Notes: a model not told the origin generated them from the sequence alone. A stretch of DNA of 64,000 nt from Takakia lepidozioides (GCA_030704615.1 CM060734.1:2294001-2358000); one strand, 5' to 3'. Shown: positions 44,174-56,471, counted from the stretch's first letter. Numbers and translations: made by a program.

Positions 44174-45390
44174 CGCGCAGCTGACATTATGAACGGAGAT
44201 ACCACCAACGCAATCGCCAACAATCCAAATGAGTAAGCAACAAAGGAGAACCACGGGTGCCAGCTCAGATGTGCAACAGACATTGTCTATCTCCCACCAC
44301 AGCCACCCTTGCGCTCTTCTTTCTAGTATTTTCTCTCACTCATGCTGGCTTCAGCCCCTTTGTAACCCTCTTCTTTGCAATGCAGCAGCTACCTCTACAT
44401 GCACCAGCAGGGGTCTCCTATCAGCTCTGTTCTCCCACTCCACTGCACCCCCAACTCATAAATTTGAATTTCTCTACTGATTACCATGCATCTACCCTAA
44501 CATCCAATTTCTATGCGTATACGCACCGTGCTCACACTCAGCGAGCTGCTAGCTCCTCACGATCACTATACTCTGCAGGACTCCCGGCCCAAAGCACCTC
44601 TCTAAGTTATACCTCACTTCTCTGCTCTAAACTACTTCAACCCGCGATCACCCTACCCGCTATGTGGGCCCCACATGCAGGACCTACCCCTGCTCGCCAC
44701 CTCACTGCCCCTGTACTTAACCACCTGTCCCACTCCCTCTTACGAATACACCCCCTCACTAAAATTCAAAACCAAACCCGCTACCCTACCCCACATCCCT
44801 ATATTACAGCACTCCTGTCCATGGATGGCCAACGGTCCCCTCCGGCCCCCCCTTCCCCCCCCTTCTCGCCACCCGCCAGCACCAATATACCCAATTATGG
44901 CAATAATTCTCTAATATCCCCCCCATGACTAGCATGCCAGTAGGGATGAATGTAACTCACCCAATCCACCAGTACCCCTTCAACCCCCATCCATACCACC
45001 CCAGCTCCATCCAAGTAGCCATACCTTCATCCGCAACCATGCCCACCTTCATCCATCCACGTATAAAGCCCTTTTTCTTCCCTCTCTCCCATCTAAAATC
45101 CACACCCATCACCCACCAAATACCCGTACGGACGGAACTATACAAGAATCAACGCACAATCAAACCCCCCATACACACCCAAGCAACCAGCTCCACTTAT
45201 ACATACTACACTACCACCAATGTCACCCCCCCCTCCCATATACTCTTACAACAACTGCCTCTCACTCACCTCCATCCCTAGATCCCTCAAGACTCACCTC
45301 ATAACCCACTGCCCACACGGTAGATATCACCAGAAACCTCTAGCATCTAAACACTCCTTTCACCACCCCCCCCGTCCCACCTTAAAACCC
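44174..45390. other. LINE inter-ORF spacer
   Basis: Pyrimidine-rich, C-rich sequence with small overlapping frames of low complexity (Pro/Thr/His-rich). No gene can be supported. Confidence 0.4.
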
Positions 45391-45669
45391 ATAAAATTAT
45401 AAGTGAAAAGCTTCTTCTCCTACGTTGTGGTGACATCCACCCAAACCCAGGCCCCGTCACCATCACCAGCATTATAAACAAACTCCCCGGAGACCACCAA
45501 GAGAGATATGAACTATATTTCCAACAAGACACGATCTCACTTGTACCGACATACCAACACCTCCATGACCGCTTCTCCCCCTTTCTTCCCAGCCCCCCCA
45601 CAACAACCACAAACCCACACACCCAATCGCCACCTTTGGGCTCCCAGCCTGTCAAAACCTATCCCTGAT
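45375..45669 (+). CDS. LINE ORF2 N terminus with 2A-like peptide
   Basis: An open frame without an ATG reads IISEKLLLLRCGDIHPNPGP and continues to a TGA near 45669. GDIHPNPGP at 45429-45455 matches the ribosome-skipping 2A consensus D(V/I)ExNPGP except for His in place of Glu. It is preceded by a Leu-rich stretch, as in 2A peptides reported at the N terminus of several animal LINE ORF2 proteins. It would release a short leader from the endonuclease-RT protein. The following region (45670-46060) is shifted but still encodes a leader into the endonuclease. Confidence 0.6.
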
Positions 45670-45839
45670 CACTACCCTCCAGAAACTTCACACGTACCCT
45701 ACACAACATCTCATTTTCTCCCTAATTATCACCATCTCTCCAATCCCCTCAATATGTAATGACTACCTTATAAGCCAACCAAACACAGACATATGCTCAC
45801 TACTACAACAACTACACAATTTACCCCCACTACCCCACA

Positions 45840-46790
45840 AATACCTAGCACCTCCACACTATCTGTACAACTTACACGAATCTCTCAACCTGCTACAAGC
45901 CAAGCCCGGGGAAGTACATAGGCTACTAGGCGAACATCTGGCACACCCAACCGCCGCCACACAAGAGTTAAATACCATCTCCAACAAATTTCCATTCCTT
46001 TTCGAGAATATTCTCAAGGCAACCCTACAAGCCAAGGCAGTCATCCCAGGATATCTACCCCCACCAGTGCTAGCACCACCCACCTCACCTTGCACCAACA
46101 GCCCCGTCAGATTACCACCTCCAGAACCCCCTAGATCCTCTAACCTCCCGCATTCCCCCTCCGCACAGAATGCACACTCACTCCACATAATAACTTGGAA
46201 TGTAGGCTCACTTGCTACTAGCATTCAGAGTTTAATTCATCTCACAGACTCTACACCCCCACATATCCTCCTCCTACAAGAAACCAAACTCAACACACAC
46301 AACCCCAATAGTTCTTATATCAACAAACTCCTCCCAGCCTATTATATGCAATATGACAACTCGCTCACAACTGCTCAATGCCTCAACAGGCGCTCCGTGC
46401 CATATCATCCCACCCGGGGCGGGGTGGCTCTTGGCATCCTCCGTACACATCACTTCCCTAGTACTACGATTAAAATACCTGTCAATCTCCCCCTACGGTG
46501 GCACCTCCAAATCATCCAACTACACCTCCCCCGCGCGCTCCCCTTTATTACCCTCATACACTTATACATGCCATCACACATCTACCTCTGATCCCGGATA
46601 TCATACTCACCATATCCAAAACACTCAACCAACCCTAAACCCATCCCCCACAATATATCCTTGCAGGTGATTTTAACATAGACATTGCCCTACTGGGCCA
46701 CACATACAATGGTATACATAAATCTCCATCTACAGCTGATCGCGAGTGAGCAAAATTTACTCAAACTTCTCGATCTTCTCGATCGCGTTT
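45840..46790 (+). pseudogene. LINE ORF2 AP endonuclease domain
   Basis: The frame from about 45840 runs through a Pro-rich linker into the endonuclease: ITWNVGSL (metal-binding Asn motif), ILLLQETKL (catalytic Glu), and GGVALGIL. After a shift near 46590, GDFNIDI at about 46668-46690 gives the Asp/Asn of the active site. This domain nicks target DNA to prime reverse transcription. The usual C-terminal SDH block is not clearly readable. Confidence 0.8.
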
Positions 46791-47759
46791 TTAATAAAAA
46801 CACAAAATGAGATACCAACAGACTCAACAGTATGTAACATATTAAGCGTATAGCAACTCCAGATCACTACCCAGTCTCTGTTAACAATCCCACCATATCT
46901 CATCCCCTTCAGACCTATACCACATCTTATGCTAAAACTATCAGACATACTCACAGATACAAACGTCACACAGTCCCCTAATCAAACCTGGACCGAATAT
47001 GAGATCATACTCACAACTTATGCAATTTTTGAAATGACCAAACACGTCATTGCCACCTGCCCCCCCCCCCCCCCCCGAGATTCCACAAAACCACACGTTC
47101 CAAACAAAATGGGGGGATACCTTAACCGCACACAGAAATGTTCATGGACATTCACACTAATAATACAACATGATCAGACGCGCCATCTGCTATTATACCA
47201 ACCACCACTCCGTCCACCAGCGGAATAGTTGGGCAAGGACCCCGTATCACTTGTTAAAACAACCTAACAACATGCCAAACACTTATGCCCCCACCTGAAA
47301 ACCCCCACAACATCCCTAACTGGATAGCCGCTCTCTCCAAAATTGGGAGAGACGCTACGAAAGCCGCCGATAGTATCACCAAACAAAAAACAACCGCCAA
47401 CCACAAAAAAAAAGTGTTTCCTCTTTTAACCAATTGCTACACGACCATCCCCAAAAAGCCCAAAAAGCCATCTTCAACCCGGCCCTCAACCCACCCATCG
47501 ATTGTTTCAACACCGGCAAGGTCACCTGCTAACCAACCTACTGGACATCAACCAAGAAATATGGTCACAAGCATCCTCAACCTAAAAACCTAAGTTACAA
47601 ACTGTCTACACCCAAATCTTCACACTGCCAACTGCATATGTAAAGTTGAACACTACCCATGGCATGACATAGACGGCTTCTCATCGACAAACGGGGATCC
47701 CCAACAGATCGCATCCTAGATCTATTCACAGTTGATCTATACGAATCATATATTAAAAA

Positions 47760-48519
47760 ATTATAGAAATCTAAAGCTCCAAGCCCGGATCTTACCCAAA
47801 TGCCATACTTCAAGCACTGGACCCTCAACTTCATCACCGCCTCTGCAATTTTTTTCAATTATGTTATAGACTACAACGTATACCCGTACTCGTAGGAAAC
47901 ACAGTCGCACCATCCTACTCTTCAAAAAAGGTGACCCTACGGATCTCAGCAATTACAGACCAATTGCACTGGCCAACACCTTATATACAAATTATTTACC
48001 AACACTTTCACCACAATGCTCTAAAGCTACGGCGCACAACACCAAATTCTCAGTGACCCTCAAGAAGGATTCCGCGCCACACGTAGTACAACTCGACAAA
48101 TCCAATATGTTCTATCCGCCTTTGAAGATGCTAAACTTACCAAGCAAGACATATATCTACTATACATCGATTTTAAAAATGCCTTTGGCTCTCTAGATCA
48201 TGCTAGATTATTAGCCATCATGCTTGAGCTAGGTTACCCCACTGATGCCGTTCATTTAATCGGAAACATATACACAAACAGTACCACCGAATATTTTGGC
48301 GCATACTATGGCTCCACCCCACCTATCCCCATCCTTAGGGGCACTATCCAAGGTGACACCTTAAGCCCCTACTTATTTATTATCTTCCTAGAAACCCTGC
48401 TTAGATGGCTCGACCGTGGTAAGCTTGGATATCATTACAAAACCTCCTCCCGCGACATCTCAGCCAAAACATATGCAGACGATCTTGCCATCCTTGCACA
48501 CAAACCACAAAACACTTAA
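47760..48519 (+). pseudogene. LINE ORF2 reverse transcriptase
   Basis: The fingers (SKAPSPDLTQMPYFK) start near 47768 and continue with shifts and stops to GFRATRSTTRQIQ. The clean part from about 48065 has YLLYIDFKNAFGSLDH (first catalytic Asp), GTIQGDTLSPYLFI, and YADDLAIL at about 48474-48497 carrying the catalytic pair. Sequence after 48519 (thumb) is frameshifted. Region 46800-47760 links endonuclease to RT and contains only fragments. Confidence 0.85.
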
Positions 48520-48782
48520 AAACCGACAAGTCACCAAACTATCCAGATTCAGTCAATGGTCAGGCATAGATCTCAGCCTACACAAATGACGCATCACAGC
48601 CGCTACATACCAAAGTCGGCTTACTAAAACTGCCATGGCCTCACACTGTAAACTCTATGCCCATTACCAAAACACATTCTTCCCCTTCCTAGGACAAGAT
48701 GAAACCTACATTACCTAGGTATCCAATTAGTACCATCCCTTACTAGATCTTGTAATCCAAACTAGATACCAAAAGCCTAGCC

Positions 48783-49211
48783 TTGCTCAAAGCTCCAATT
48801 GTCATCTGCCCCAAACTATCAATCATAAAATCAGTCTTACAAACACAAATTCAATACTTGTTCAATGCGGCACCCTTCTCCATACCCGACGTAAAAACAC
48901 TAGATAAAAAAATTATTCATCTTACTAAGCGTGTTTGTGGCCTACCAATTAGTACCCCTAATGCCCTCACACAAATCCCAACTGACAGCTACGGAATTGG
49001 TTCTAGCCCACTAAGCATCTCATATGCCAGGACATTGGGCACACAATTAAAAGAAGCACTCAATGACCCTGGGCATCTCGGTATCATTTACCAGGGGCTT
49101 CTTAAACGGCATGTACTCACTATCATCCTTACACACGTAGGCCTGTCTACACTCCCCCACTGCACGTACTCTACTCATACTTCGTCAAATGAAAATTCGC
49201 ATACAAACTGA
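48783..49211 (+). pseudogene. LINE ORF2 post-RT (thumb/connection) fragment
   Basis: 142 residues continuing ORF2 after several frameshifts. VICPKLSIIKSVLQTQIQYLFNAAPF and a LTKRVCGLPISTPNA block resemble the post-RT region of LINE ORF2 proteins. There is no recognised zinc finger here. Confidence 0.6.
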
Positions 49212-49396
49212 CTTGCCAGATTATCCTAACACATCATCCCCTTTAGAATGCACATGGCTCATAAGCCCTTTCTTATCCCAATTTGACATCTCACATCCAA
49301 AAAAAAAGACTCCCATCCTTACCTACTTCAAAATGCGACACATTACCACCCTCACTCAACTTACCAATGCCACAGGCCAGAGACTCTTAAAACCAA

Positions 49397-50236
49397 GTGA
49401 ATTCACTCTTAAGTTTTTCACGTGCTACAACTAAAACCAGTCGCTACCTACACCACCTTCGCACCCTCTTCTGCCACCCATCAGCAACCTATACCCTCCA
49501 ATGCAATCTCCCTTGTCTTCACTATCCTCATATGGCTCAAGACCTGCTCCCCCAGTACCAGTCCACCCCTACTGCCTCCATCTACCAGACACTCAAAACA
49601 ATATATGCCACCAACACCCCCGCAGCCACGGAAACCGATCCTCACCCTCAAACACCTAATATGCTAAATACCGAACCTGATAACCACCTCTATATAACAT
49701 CAAACCCCCAGATATACCAAACCTCCCCCACCAACTCCCCACTCATTACCACAGAAGCCCACTTCCCCCCCCCACACAACTCAGACGACACCAATGCCTA
49801 TATCATCGAAGCTATATTGGGGGTCAAAACCCAAACGTCAATTGACGCCTTTGGTGCCACCTGCCTAGATACATACTACCACTGCAAATGGGCTAGGTAC
49901 TCCTCAGAAGATAACACATGGCAGATAGATCATCTATTTGGCCCCTATGACGATTGTGACCCTGACCACAACCCGGCCTTTCTCACCACTTTCCATAAAC
50001 ATACCAACACCGATTATCTAACACATATTCACCATTACCACGCCACCCCCATTCAACCTACGGACAATCGATACATCCACCAACCGATATTTGCCCCCCA
50101 CGTACACATTTGCATAGCTGAATGCAATCCCGACAAAGATATCAAGCATAGTCAACCACTTATTCACATGGGCCCCCGCCTTTCCAATATCTACGCTCCA
50201 CATGGCCGCTACATGGGAATCATCCCCAACAACTGA
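49397..50236 (+). CDS. LINE ORF2 C terminus with chromodomain-like region
   Basis: 279 residues, open to the stop at 50236. After a His/Thr/Pro-rich part, residues about 132-190 read AYIIEAILGVK, then TYYHCKWARYS.EDNTWQ and later hydrophobic turns. This fits the chromodomain pattern (YxVExIL, YxVKWKGY, ExTWE). An RVT-type zinc knuckle, the usual LINE ORF2 ending, is not present. A chromodomain could direct the element to particular chromatin, as in chromoviruses. It aligns only partly by eye and needs profile confirmation. Confidence 0.55.
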   Translation: MNSLLSFSRATTKTSRYLHHLRTLFCHPSATYTLQCNLPCLHYPHMAQDLLPQYQSTPTASIYQTLKTIYATNTPAATETDPHPQTPNMLNTEPDNHLYITSNPQIYQTSPTNSPLITTEAHFPPPHNSDDTNAYIIEAILGVKTQTSIDAFGATCLDTYYHCKWARYSSEDNTWQIDHLFGPYDDCDPDHNPAFLTTFHKHTNTDYLTHIHHYHATPIQPTDNRYIHQPIFAPHVHICIAECNPDKDIKHSQPLIHMGPRLSNIYAPHGRYMGIIPNN

Positions 50237-53014
50237 CTTGCATGGTTATGGGAAAAGTACTCTGATTGATAAGGTTGGGGATTTTTCTCGGGTTGAGGAA
50301 GTCCTCGAGGATGAGATGATGGGGCAGGATGAGGCCTTGTCATTGACTGAGCAGGTAGGGAGTACTGCTCAAGAGGATGCAACATAGCAACCACTGGACA
50401 CGTCCTCTACCTCTAAGCCCACTGGACTTAAGGTTGCAGTTACGGAGGACAATTGGGAGCCTGACATTGGACCCATTGTCACCGGAGGAGAGAGACGACG
50501 TATACGGCGGTTCCTGAGGGCTTACAGGAATTGCTTTGCCTTCAGTTTGAAGGACTTGGGAGCACTGGAGGGTCAAGAGATCCGTATTGAGTTGGCCACT
50601 GACACGCCAATCTTTTGGAGACCCTATAGATACAGTGACATGGAGAGGTCTTTGATTCAGATGACGACTCAAGATCTCTGGGAGGTAGGTTTGGTGGAGC
50701 TCTCTGGTGGAGAGTATGCTTCAGCCACAGTGATGCCAACCAAGAAGGATGTCTATGACAATTGGACGGAGAGACGTATGTGCGGTGATTACCGGCTTGT
50801 AAATCGTCAGACCAAGTCCGATAAGTATGCCATGCCAACACCAGATGAGATCTTTGATGCCATCGGGCATGCTAAGGTTTTTAGCACTTTGGATTTACGA
50901 TCCGGATATCACCAGTTGCCAATCAAGGAGGCGGACAAGCAGAAGACGACATTCTGGGGGATCAATGAGCACGGCAAGGATTGCCTATATCAGTGGCGGT
51001 TCTTACCATTTGGCTTAAGAACGCTCCTGCAGAGTTTTAGAGAGTCATGGATAGGATTCTATCAGGGGTGGACTTTGCTCGGTGCTACATAGATGACATC
51101 ATCATCTTTAGTGCTACGGTGGAGGAGCATGAGAGACACCTTCAGGTGATGTTGGAGCACTTGAGAGCGCACGGATTGAAGTTGCATCGGGAAGTGCAAG
51201 TTTTTCCACAACCAGATTGAGTATCTGGTCACATGATATATCCTGGAGGATTGGGGGTACAGCAGACTAAGGTAGAGGCCATTGCACAAATTCCACGCCC
51301 CACGGATGTGAGCCGAGTTCGAGCTTTCATGGGGTTGGCAAACTATTATAGACGGTTTGTCAAGGGATTTAGTGCCATTGCAAAGGCTCTAACCAAGCTG
51401 ACCAAGGTGGACCAGGAGTGGCAGTGGGAAGATGAGCAGGAACGAGCTTTTCAAGAGCTCAAGGCGAGGTTGACCTCGGCTATCCTGAGACGACCTATCA
51501 GGGGGCGTCCCTTTCAGCTGCATACGGATTGGAGCATGCTGGGGCTTGGAGCGGTGCTCACACAGGTGGATGATGAGGGAAGAGAGTTCGTAGTGGCTTA
51601 TGTTAGCCGCTCGAACAACGCTGCAGAGGCTAAGTACAGCTCATATGAGGGAGAGTGCTTAGCTGCGGTGTGGGCCGTGGCACACTTCAGGTGCTATCTA
51701 TACGGCAATCTCTTCACCGTTGTCACGGATCACCAACCACTCAAGTGGTTGATGGAGTCAGACAAGCTTACGGGGAAGCTTGCACGGTGGGCACTCATAC
51801 TCCAGGAGTATGACTTAGGTACGACTTTCAGGTTGTGCATCGACTGGGTTTGGTCAATCGCGATGCAGATGGATTGAGTCGCAATCCATGCACGAGCCAG
51901 CAGGATGATACTGGAGCTTGGTGGCATGGTGAGACGGACGAGGAGATGGTGTCGGGATGGCACGCATATGCATTTTTGTGTATCTTGGCATTTTGGAGTG
52001 CGACGCACTCATAGTTTACTGCAGGGGCAGTATTGGTGGCGTGGTATGCATACAGAGGTGCAACAGTTCGTGGCTAGGTGCATGGTGTGTGACAGGGTGC
52101 GTGCTTCATTCAACGCCCCTACACCACAGTTGCATCCTTTACCAATCATGGGATTGGGCTACAGGTGGAGTCTTGACTTCGCAGGACCGTTGCCACTGAC
52201 TATGCGCCACCACAGATATGTGTTGGTAATGGTGGAGCACTTCTCCAAGTGGATTGAGTTGGTTCCATTGCCTGACAAGGCTAGTGAGGGGGCTGCGTAT
52301 GCATTCTTGGATCGTCTGCTTAGCCGATTTGGTGCTCCAGCTGAGGTACTCACGGACCAAGGGAGAGAGTTCTTGGGGGAGTTTCAGGCTTTGTGTGATA
52401 AAGCCTTGATAGACCACTGCACCACTTCTCGGGATCATCCTGAGGCCGATGGCTTGGCAGAGAGAGTTGTTCAGACGGTGAAGAGGGGTTTGCGCAAGTA
52501 TGGCTTGCAGAAAGGACACCTAGGAGATTGGGATCTTCAGGTACCTTGGTTAGCCATGGGCTACAGGTTCAGCAAACAAGCATCACTTGCCTCTTTCTCA
52601 CCATATTTCCTTATTTTTGGCCGAGAGCCGAATTTGCCTGCAGCCATTCGTGGGGACACTGCTCAAGTCCTTAACCTTGACGATCCGGACGTGTGGGTAC
52701 GTGCATGTGATCAGCGTGCAGAGTTGTTCAAGAAAGTCATGCCCATGGCTTTTGAGAACCTTGCCATTGCACAGCACCGTGATACGTTGAGGTATGCCAC
52801 TATACGTGGTGGAGGATATCGTCCTGGGGTTCGGAGGTTTATCCCTGGTGACTATGTTTATTTGCAACAGACTGCTCCTACAACCCTGGATGTCACTGCA
52901 GGGCGTGTTATTCTGAGGGTTCGAGAGGTGTTGCCCTCAGGAGTCCTGATCTTGGAGGGTCGGGATGGCATGACTTGGAAAGTGTATTTGAGTGATGAGG
53001 TTATATATGCATGA
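50237..53014 (+). pseudogene. R3: Ty3-type pol fragment (RT, RNase H, integrase)
   Basis: The frame begins at the LINE junction without gag or [44 protein letters not shown]; a shift near 51020 leads to YIDDIIIF at about 51089. RNase H and connection are at 51233-51877 (GLANYYRRFV, HTDWSMLGLGAVL, TDHQPLKWLM). Integrase is at 51905-53014, with CMVCDRV, D in SLDFAG, D in LTDQGREF and E in ADGLAERVV, ending at 53012-53014. There are at least three frameshifts. No chromodomain is present. Its wording differs from R1 and R2, so it is a third Ty3 lineage. Confidence 0.88.
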
Positions 53015-53728
53015 GTTTATGCTTCAACTTTGTGAGCTCGCATGAGCTTGTGCTTGTATTCTTCTTCTTTATCATTGTGTGGACTAGTGACTGCCATAGT
53101 GGACAGCATATTGGCAGCCTAGTGACTAACTAGTCGTAGCCTAGTGGTTGGACTAGTGGTGGATTAGTGGTGTGCACATGTGTTGTGTGGTTTTGGATAG
53201 CGATGTAGTTGTGTAGCAATATGTATGCGCACGACATATATCCTATGTATCCAAGTGCGTCTCCTATGTATCCAAGCGCGTCTCCCATGTGTGTCTCCTA
53301 TGTCGAGGCCCATCTAAGCCCAGTGTGCAATCTCCTATGTATCCAAGTACGTCTCCCATGTCAAGGCCCCATTTATTTGAATTTATTGAGTAGTAATATC
53401 CAGTATGTCTCCCGTCTCTAGGGTAGCCTGCCATTGGCCCAAGTGTCCAATGTCATCTAAGTCCAAATGCATTTTTTTTCCACAGATTTGAATCGGAGAC
53501 CTTTCCCTTAATATCTCTCATGTCGAGGCTCCAACCATTGTCCCAGGAATGCTCACTTTGTAATTTTTCGTGAATTTCCAGCGACCCAAAATACTTGAAA
53601 TTCCACATCTCCCACACTGCAGGTCCAAAAATCGTGAGACCAAGCCCGTGCACCCCTCCTCGTCGAGCGCTTTCCAACGGGACCAAGCACTTAGGGTGGG
53701 GCCCGCAGTTTGGGACATCTCAAATCTA
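53015..53728. other. R3 3' flank, possibly LTR remains
   Basis: No gene. It contains CTAGTG-rich sequence (53085-53165) and tandem CTATGTATCCAAGTGCGTCTC-like units at about 53240-53380. It may be the untranslated part and LTR of R3, but there is no second copy in the window to prove it. Confidence 0.4.
53240..53380. repeat. Tandem CTATGTATCCAAGNGCGTCTC units
   Basis: Three clear copies of TATGTATCCAAG(T/C)(G/A)CGTCTC plus shortened ones, about 20-25 bp per unit. Confidence 0.7.
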
Positions 53729-53762
53729 CAAAACAAAACAAAACAAAACAAAACAAAACAAA
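53729..53762. repeat. AAAAC microsatellite
   Basis: Six perfect or near-perfect AAAAC units in a row. Confidence 0.95.
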
Positions 53763-54073
53763 CGTCTCGCTTCATATATTGATATACAAGGTGCGTTTGT
53801 AGAGGCGTGTATGAGCGCGACAGTGTGATGAAAATGGAGTCTGTGCATGTTCTGTGCGTTACTGAGCTGTAGCAGATGACCTGACGTCGTACTCTACTGT
53901 GTGAACCCTCCATCTCGCGTGGCTGTCTTTGCCGAGCTATCATCCCTTGATACCGGCGCACCTGAAGAGGAAAGGAGAATCTAACCCTAAGCGCGCTTCG
54001 TAGCATCACACCTTCTTATCATGTGCAATCAGTATCTAAGTACGACCCTCCTCTCACCAACATCACCATAGAC

Positions 54074-54146
54074 GACAAGTTGTAGCCCATTGGTAATGGG
54101 CGCATACCACCTCGGAAGTGGTTGTGGGTTCAATTCACCAATTGTC
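54074..54146 (+). other. tRNA-like sequence, probably a SINE head or pseudogene
   Basis: It has an A-box-like TAGCCCATTGGTAATGGGC, whose GCCC/GGGC arms pair, and a B-box-like GGGTTCAATTC. The outer segments GACAA.TTG and CAATTGTC pair across the unit. The anticodon and T arms do not pair properly, so a working tRNA is unlikely. Confidence 0.35.
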
Positions 54147-55815
54147 ACAAAAGTATCCTCTTCCTGCCGTAAGGCAATAGCCCTTCGGAGTCAAGAGACA
54201 CCATAATTTACAGTTCCATCGGAAGGCGTCATATATGTTTTTCACCATCCACACTAGAAGAGACATCCACACTCATAGTCTCAACACTCTACAGCTCAAA
54301 GAGATTATGGCTAAAAGTTTTCTCTCATACTTCACATGCATACACGTCAGTTAAGAATAGCCTGTTTCTCTAGATCATAAGGTCTTGTTTAAATTCTTAG
54401 TTGCGTTATGCTCCCGGCTTAGGGCCCAACTTCCATGTCCCCCCCCTCGGCCAAATCCTGCCCAGTTCTCCAAAGTTTGCCCGACGTTTCCGTGCAACAT
54501 GGCCCAACTGATGGCATGATGGTTTGCTTTTTTATGTGTGCATAGGGTTCAAAAGTAATTGGGCAATAGGTCTGCATCGTTGTCCAAGGCCAGGACCAAT
54601 TGAGCCGGTCACTTGGCAAAGGGTGGGTCCCGCGGGAGCGATATTCGACTCAAGAGAGATGAGCAATAATGAGCAATGTGCACAAAGGTGACCTTTACAT
54701 CAGCTAGAAGAGACATGGTAACCCAGTACAATAGGTGAAAAGCGATTACCGATATCGGCCATGAACTCTGGCACCAAATTCCCAGGTATTGCGCTCACTG
54801 ATGTCGGTCACCGATATCTGGGCGCCGGCTAAAATTAACGCATGGAAGCAAGTCGTCATTTTTGTCGTCTAGTGCCATTTTGGCCGACTGCCGATACATG
54901 GAAGTTGGCCCTTACTATCTTTTAAGTGGGGGTTGGTATCCTATTAGCATACCACAATCATGGTGTGATATGATGTTTGACCACGTCGGTCATAGAAGTA
55001 GGCGGACATGGGGTACTTCAACAAAAAAGTGAGGAATACTCCGATGCAATTGGATGGGGCTCTGCTTGAAAAAGTGTAGATCACATTTATAGTACTGGAG
55101 GCCAATTCATGAGAGCTGGAGAGTCTTATAAACCCTGCTAGTCTTGCAAAGATTTTGAGGCTCCAAAGTATAGAGACTATGCTGACTTCCTTGATTTGCA
55201 GGTTTAGAATACATCCACAACTGGTCTGGCAAATAACTATTCTTGAAGCAAACTACATGTGTCATTGAAAGCGAGAGGAGTTCGTGATTTCACACAAGTG
55301 CCATGACATATGCTCTAAGCAATCTAAGCAATCCCAACCACTCATGATGTATTGATCCTCACAATTTGTAAAGGAAGAACAAAATGCATTGATGTAAAGC
55401 ATGACACACAACCGTTTCATTGTTTCATCCCGAATTCGGAGATTTCCAGTGGGCAGAAAGGGTGTGCGGTGCCGCACACTCTTTTACTCCTGAATGTTGG
55501 GAATCTTGATTTCAATTTAGTTAACCCCCATTGGGCACTGTTTCTCTATATTGGGATGTCTTGACTCCTCTTGGTCCATCTCCTGCTGGTGATGTAGTGA
55601 ACTAACCATCGTGCTAAGGAAATGTAATAGTCAGTTGCGGCAGTTTTAGAATTGTAGGGTATGCATGTGATTCTAATCAAGGGTAGTCCTTCTCTTGGCA
55701 AGTATTTGAGCAGATAGGTTGGGACAGCTTCATGATTGGAATCAAGGATAAGAAACCTTCTAGTTTTATTCTTTGTGTTTATGGTGGCTAGGGTAGAGGT
55801 TCATAGCTTCAGCCA
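54147..55815. other. Anonymous intergenic sequence
   Basis: No ORF above background. Two dyads centred on GATATC, at about 54748-54759 (ACCGATATCGG) and about 54810-54821 (ACCGATATCTG), are 62 bp apart. Nothing else was recognised. Confidence 0.4.
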
Positions 55816-55820
55816 AAACA

Positions 55821-56020
55821 GTGTGCTTCGAAGCACGCCACCTTAGAAACACCTCAAAAGAGTCTTTTTGGGTACGCCCAAATGGTGTGCTTCGAAGCAC
55901 GCTACTTTAGAAATACCTGATTCGAGCCTTTATGGGTAGGCCAAAATGGTGTGCTTCGAAGCACGCCATTTTAGAAACACCTCAAACAACATTTCTGGTG
56001 GAGCCAGAACGGTGTGCTTC
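55821..56020. repeat. 64-bp tandem array with TTCGAA palindrome
   Basis: GTGCTTCGAAGCAC, a perfect 14-bp palindrome, occurs at 55823-55836, 55887-55900 and 55951-55964, with a half-copy at about 56014. The spacing is 64, 64 and 63 bp. Surrounding unit sequence (GCCACCTTAGAAACACCT) is also repeated. No coding sequence overlaps. Confidence 0.9.
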
Positions 56021-56471
56021 ACCATGTTGGGCTCCACATCATCTCCCACGGGTATAGATCCCACGGGAATAGGTACCCTTTCCATGTGTCGTGCAGGCCT
56101 CCGCTCCCGCTGACGTGGCATCCGCTCTCGCTGACGTGGCGTGATCGTGGGCTCACGCCACTTCAGCCTCGCGTGAGGTGTGAGCTCACGCGGTAGCGTC
56201 GCTCAGAAAAATACATCAGACGACACGCCTTACCATATCAACCGACTCCTTGATGAGTAGTGATTGGGATACACAAATGCATGCACTCGCAAGAAACAAC
56301 CTGCAAGATTATTATCCCAAATCACCTCAAAACCTACCTACACAAATAGTGCAAATACACATCTGTCCCTACCCAAAACTTAATATCATATTTCACCTAT
56401 ATATGCCCTCACATCCAGAGGATGCACTACTAGTTTACCAAGACATATTACAACATATAACCCTATTTTAA
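56021..56471 (+). pseudogene. LINE endonuclease fragment with upstream leader
   Basis: The frame 56250-56471 (73 aa) contains IVQIHICPYPKLNIIFHLYMPSHPEDALL. It matches the IIQLHLPRALPFITLIHLYMPSH stretch of the 45.8-46.8-kb endonuclease in pattern. GC-rich sequence just upstream, with TGACGTGGC units and CTCACGCCAC, recalls the LINE 5' region at 41650-41780. This is probably a truncated relative of the same LINE family. Confidence 0.5.

Larger units (their letters stand above)
41640..50236 (+). mobile_element. LINE with 2A-like motif and C-terminal chromodomain-like region
   Basis: A non-LTR retrotransposon with ORF1 (41879-44173), a long degenerate spacer, then ORF2 with a 2A-like motif (45429-45455), AP endonuclease (about 46067-46790), reverse transcriptase (about 47760-48519) and a C-terminal region with a chromodomain-like block (49397-50236). 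There are many frameshifts. No poly(A) tail is visible at the junction with R3 at about 50237, so the 3' end is either truncated or of another type. The 5' boundary is approximate. Confidence 0.8.

Noticed and set aside
44925-45281. 118-codon Pro/His/Thr-rich ORF in the LINE spacer
   Set aside because: Low-complexity C-rich DNA gives open frames by composition; no motif or homologue is visible.
54074-54146. Functional tRNA gene
   Set aside because: Only the D arm and outer stem pair; the anticodon and T arms are defective, so it is kept only as a tRNA-like remnant.
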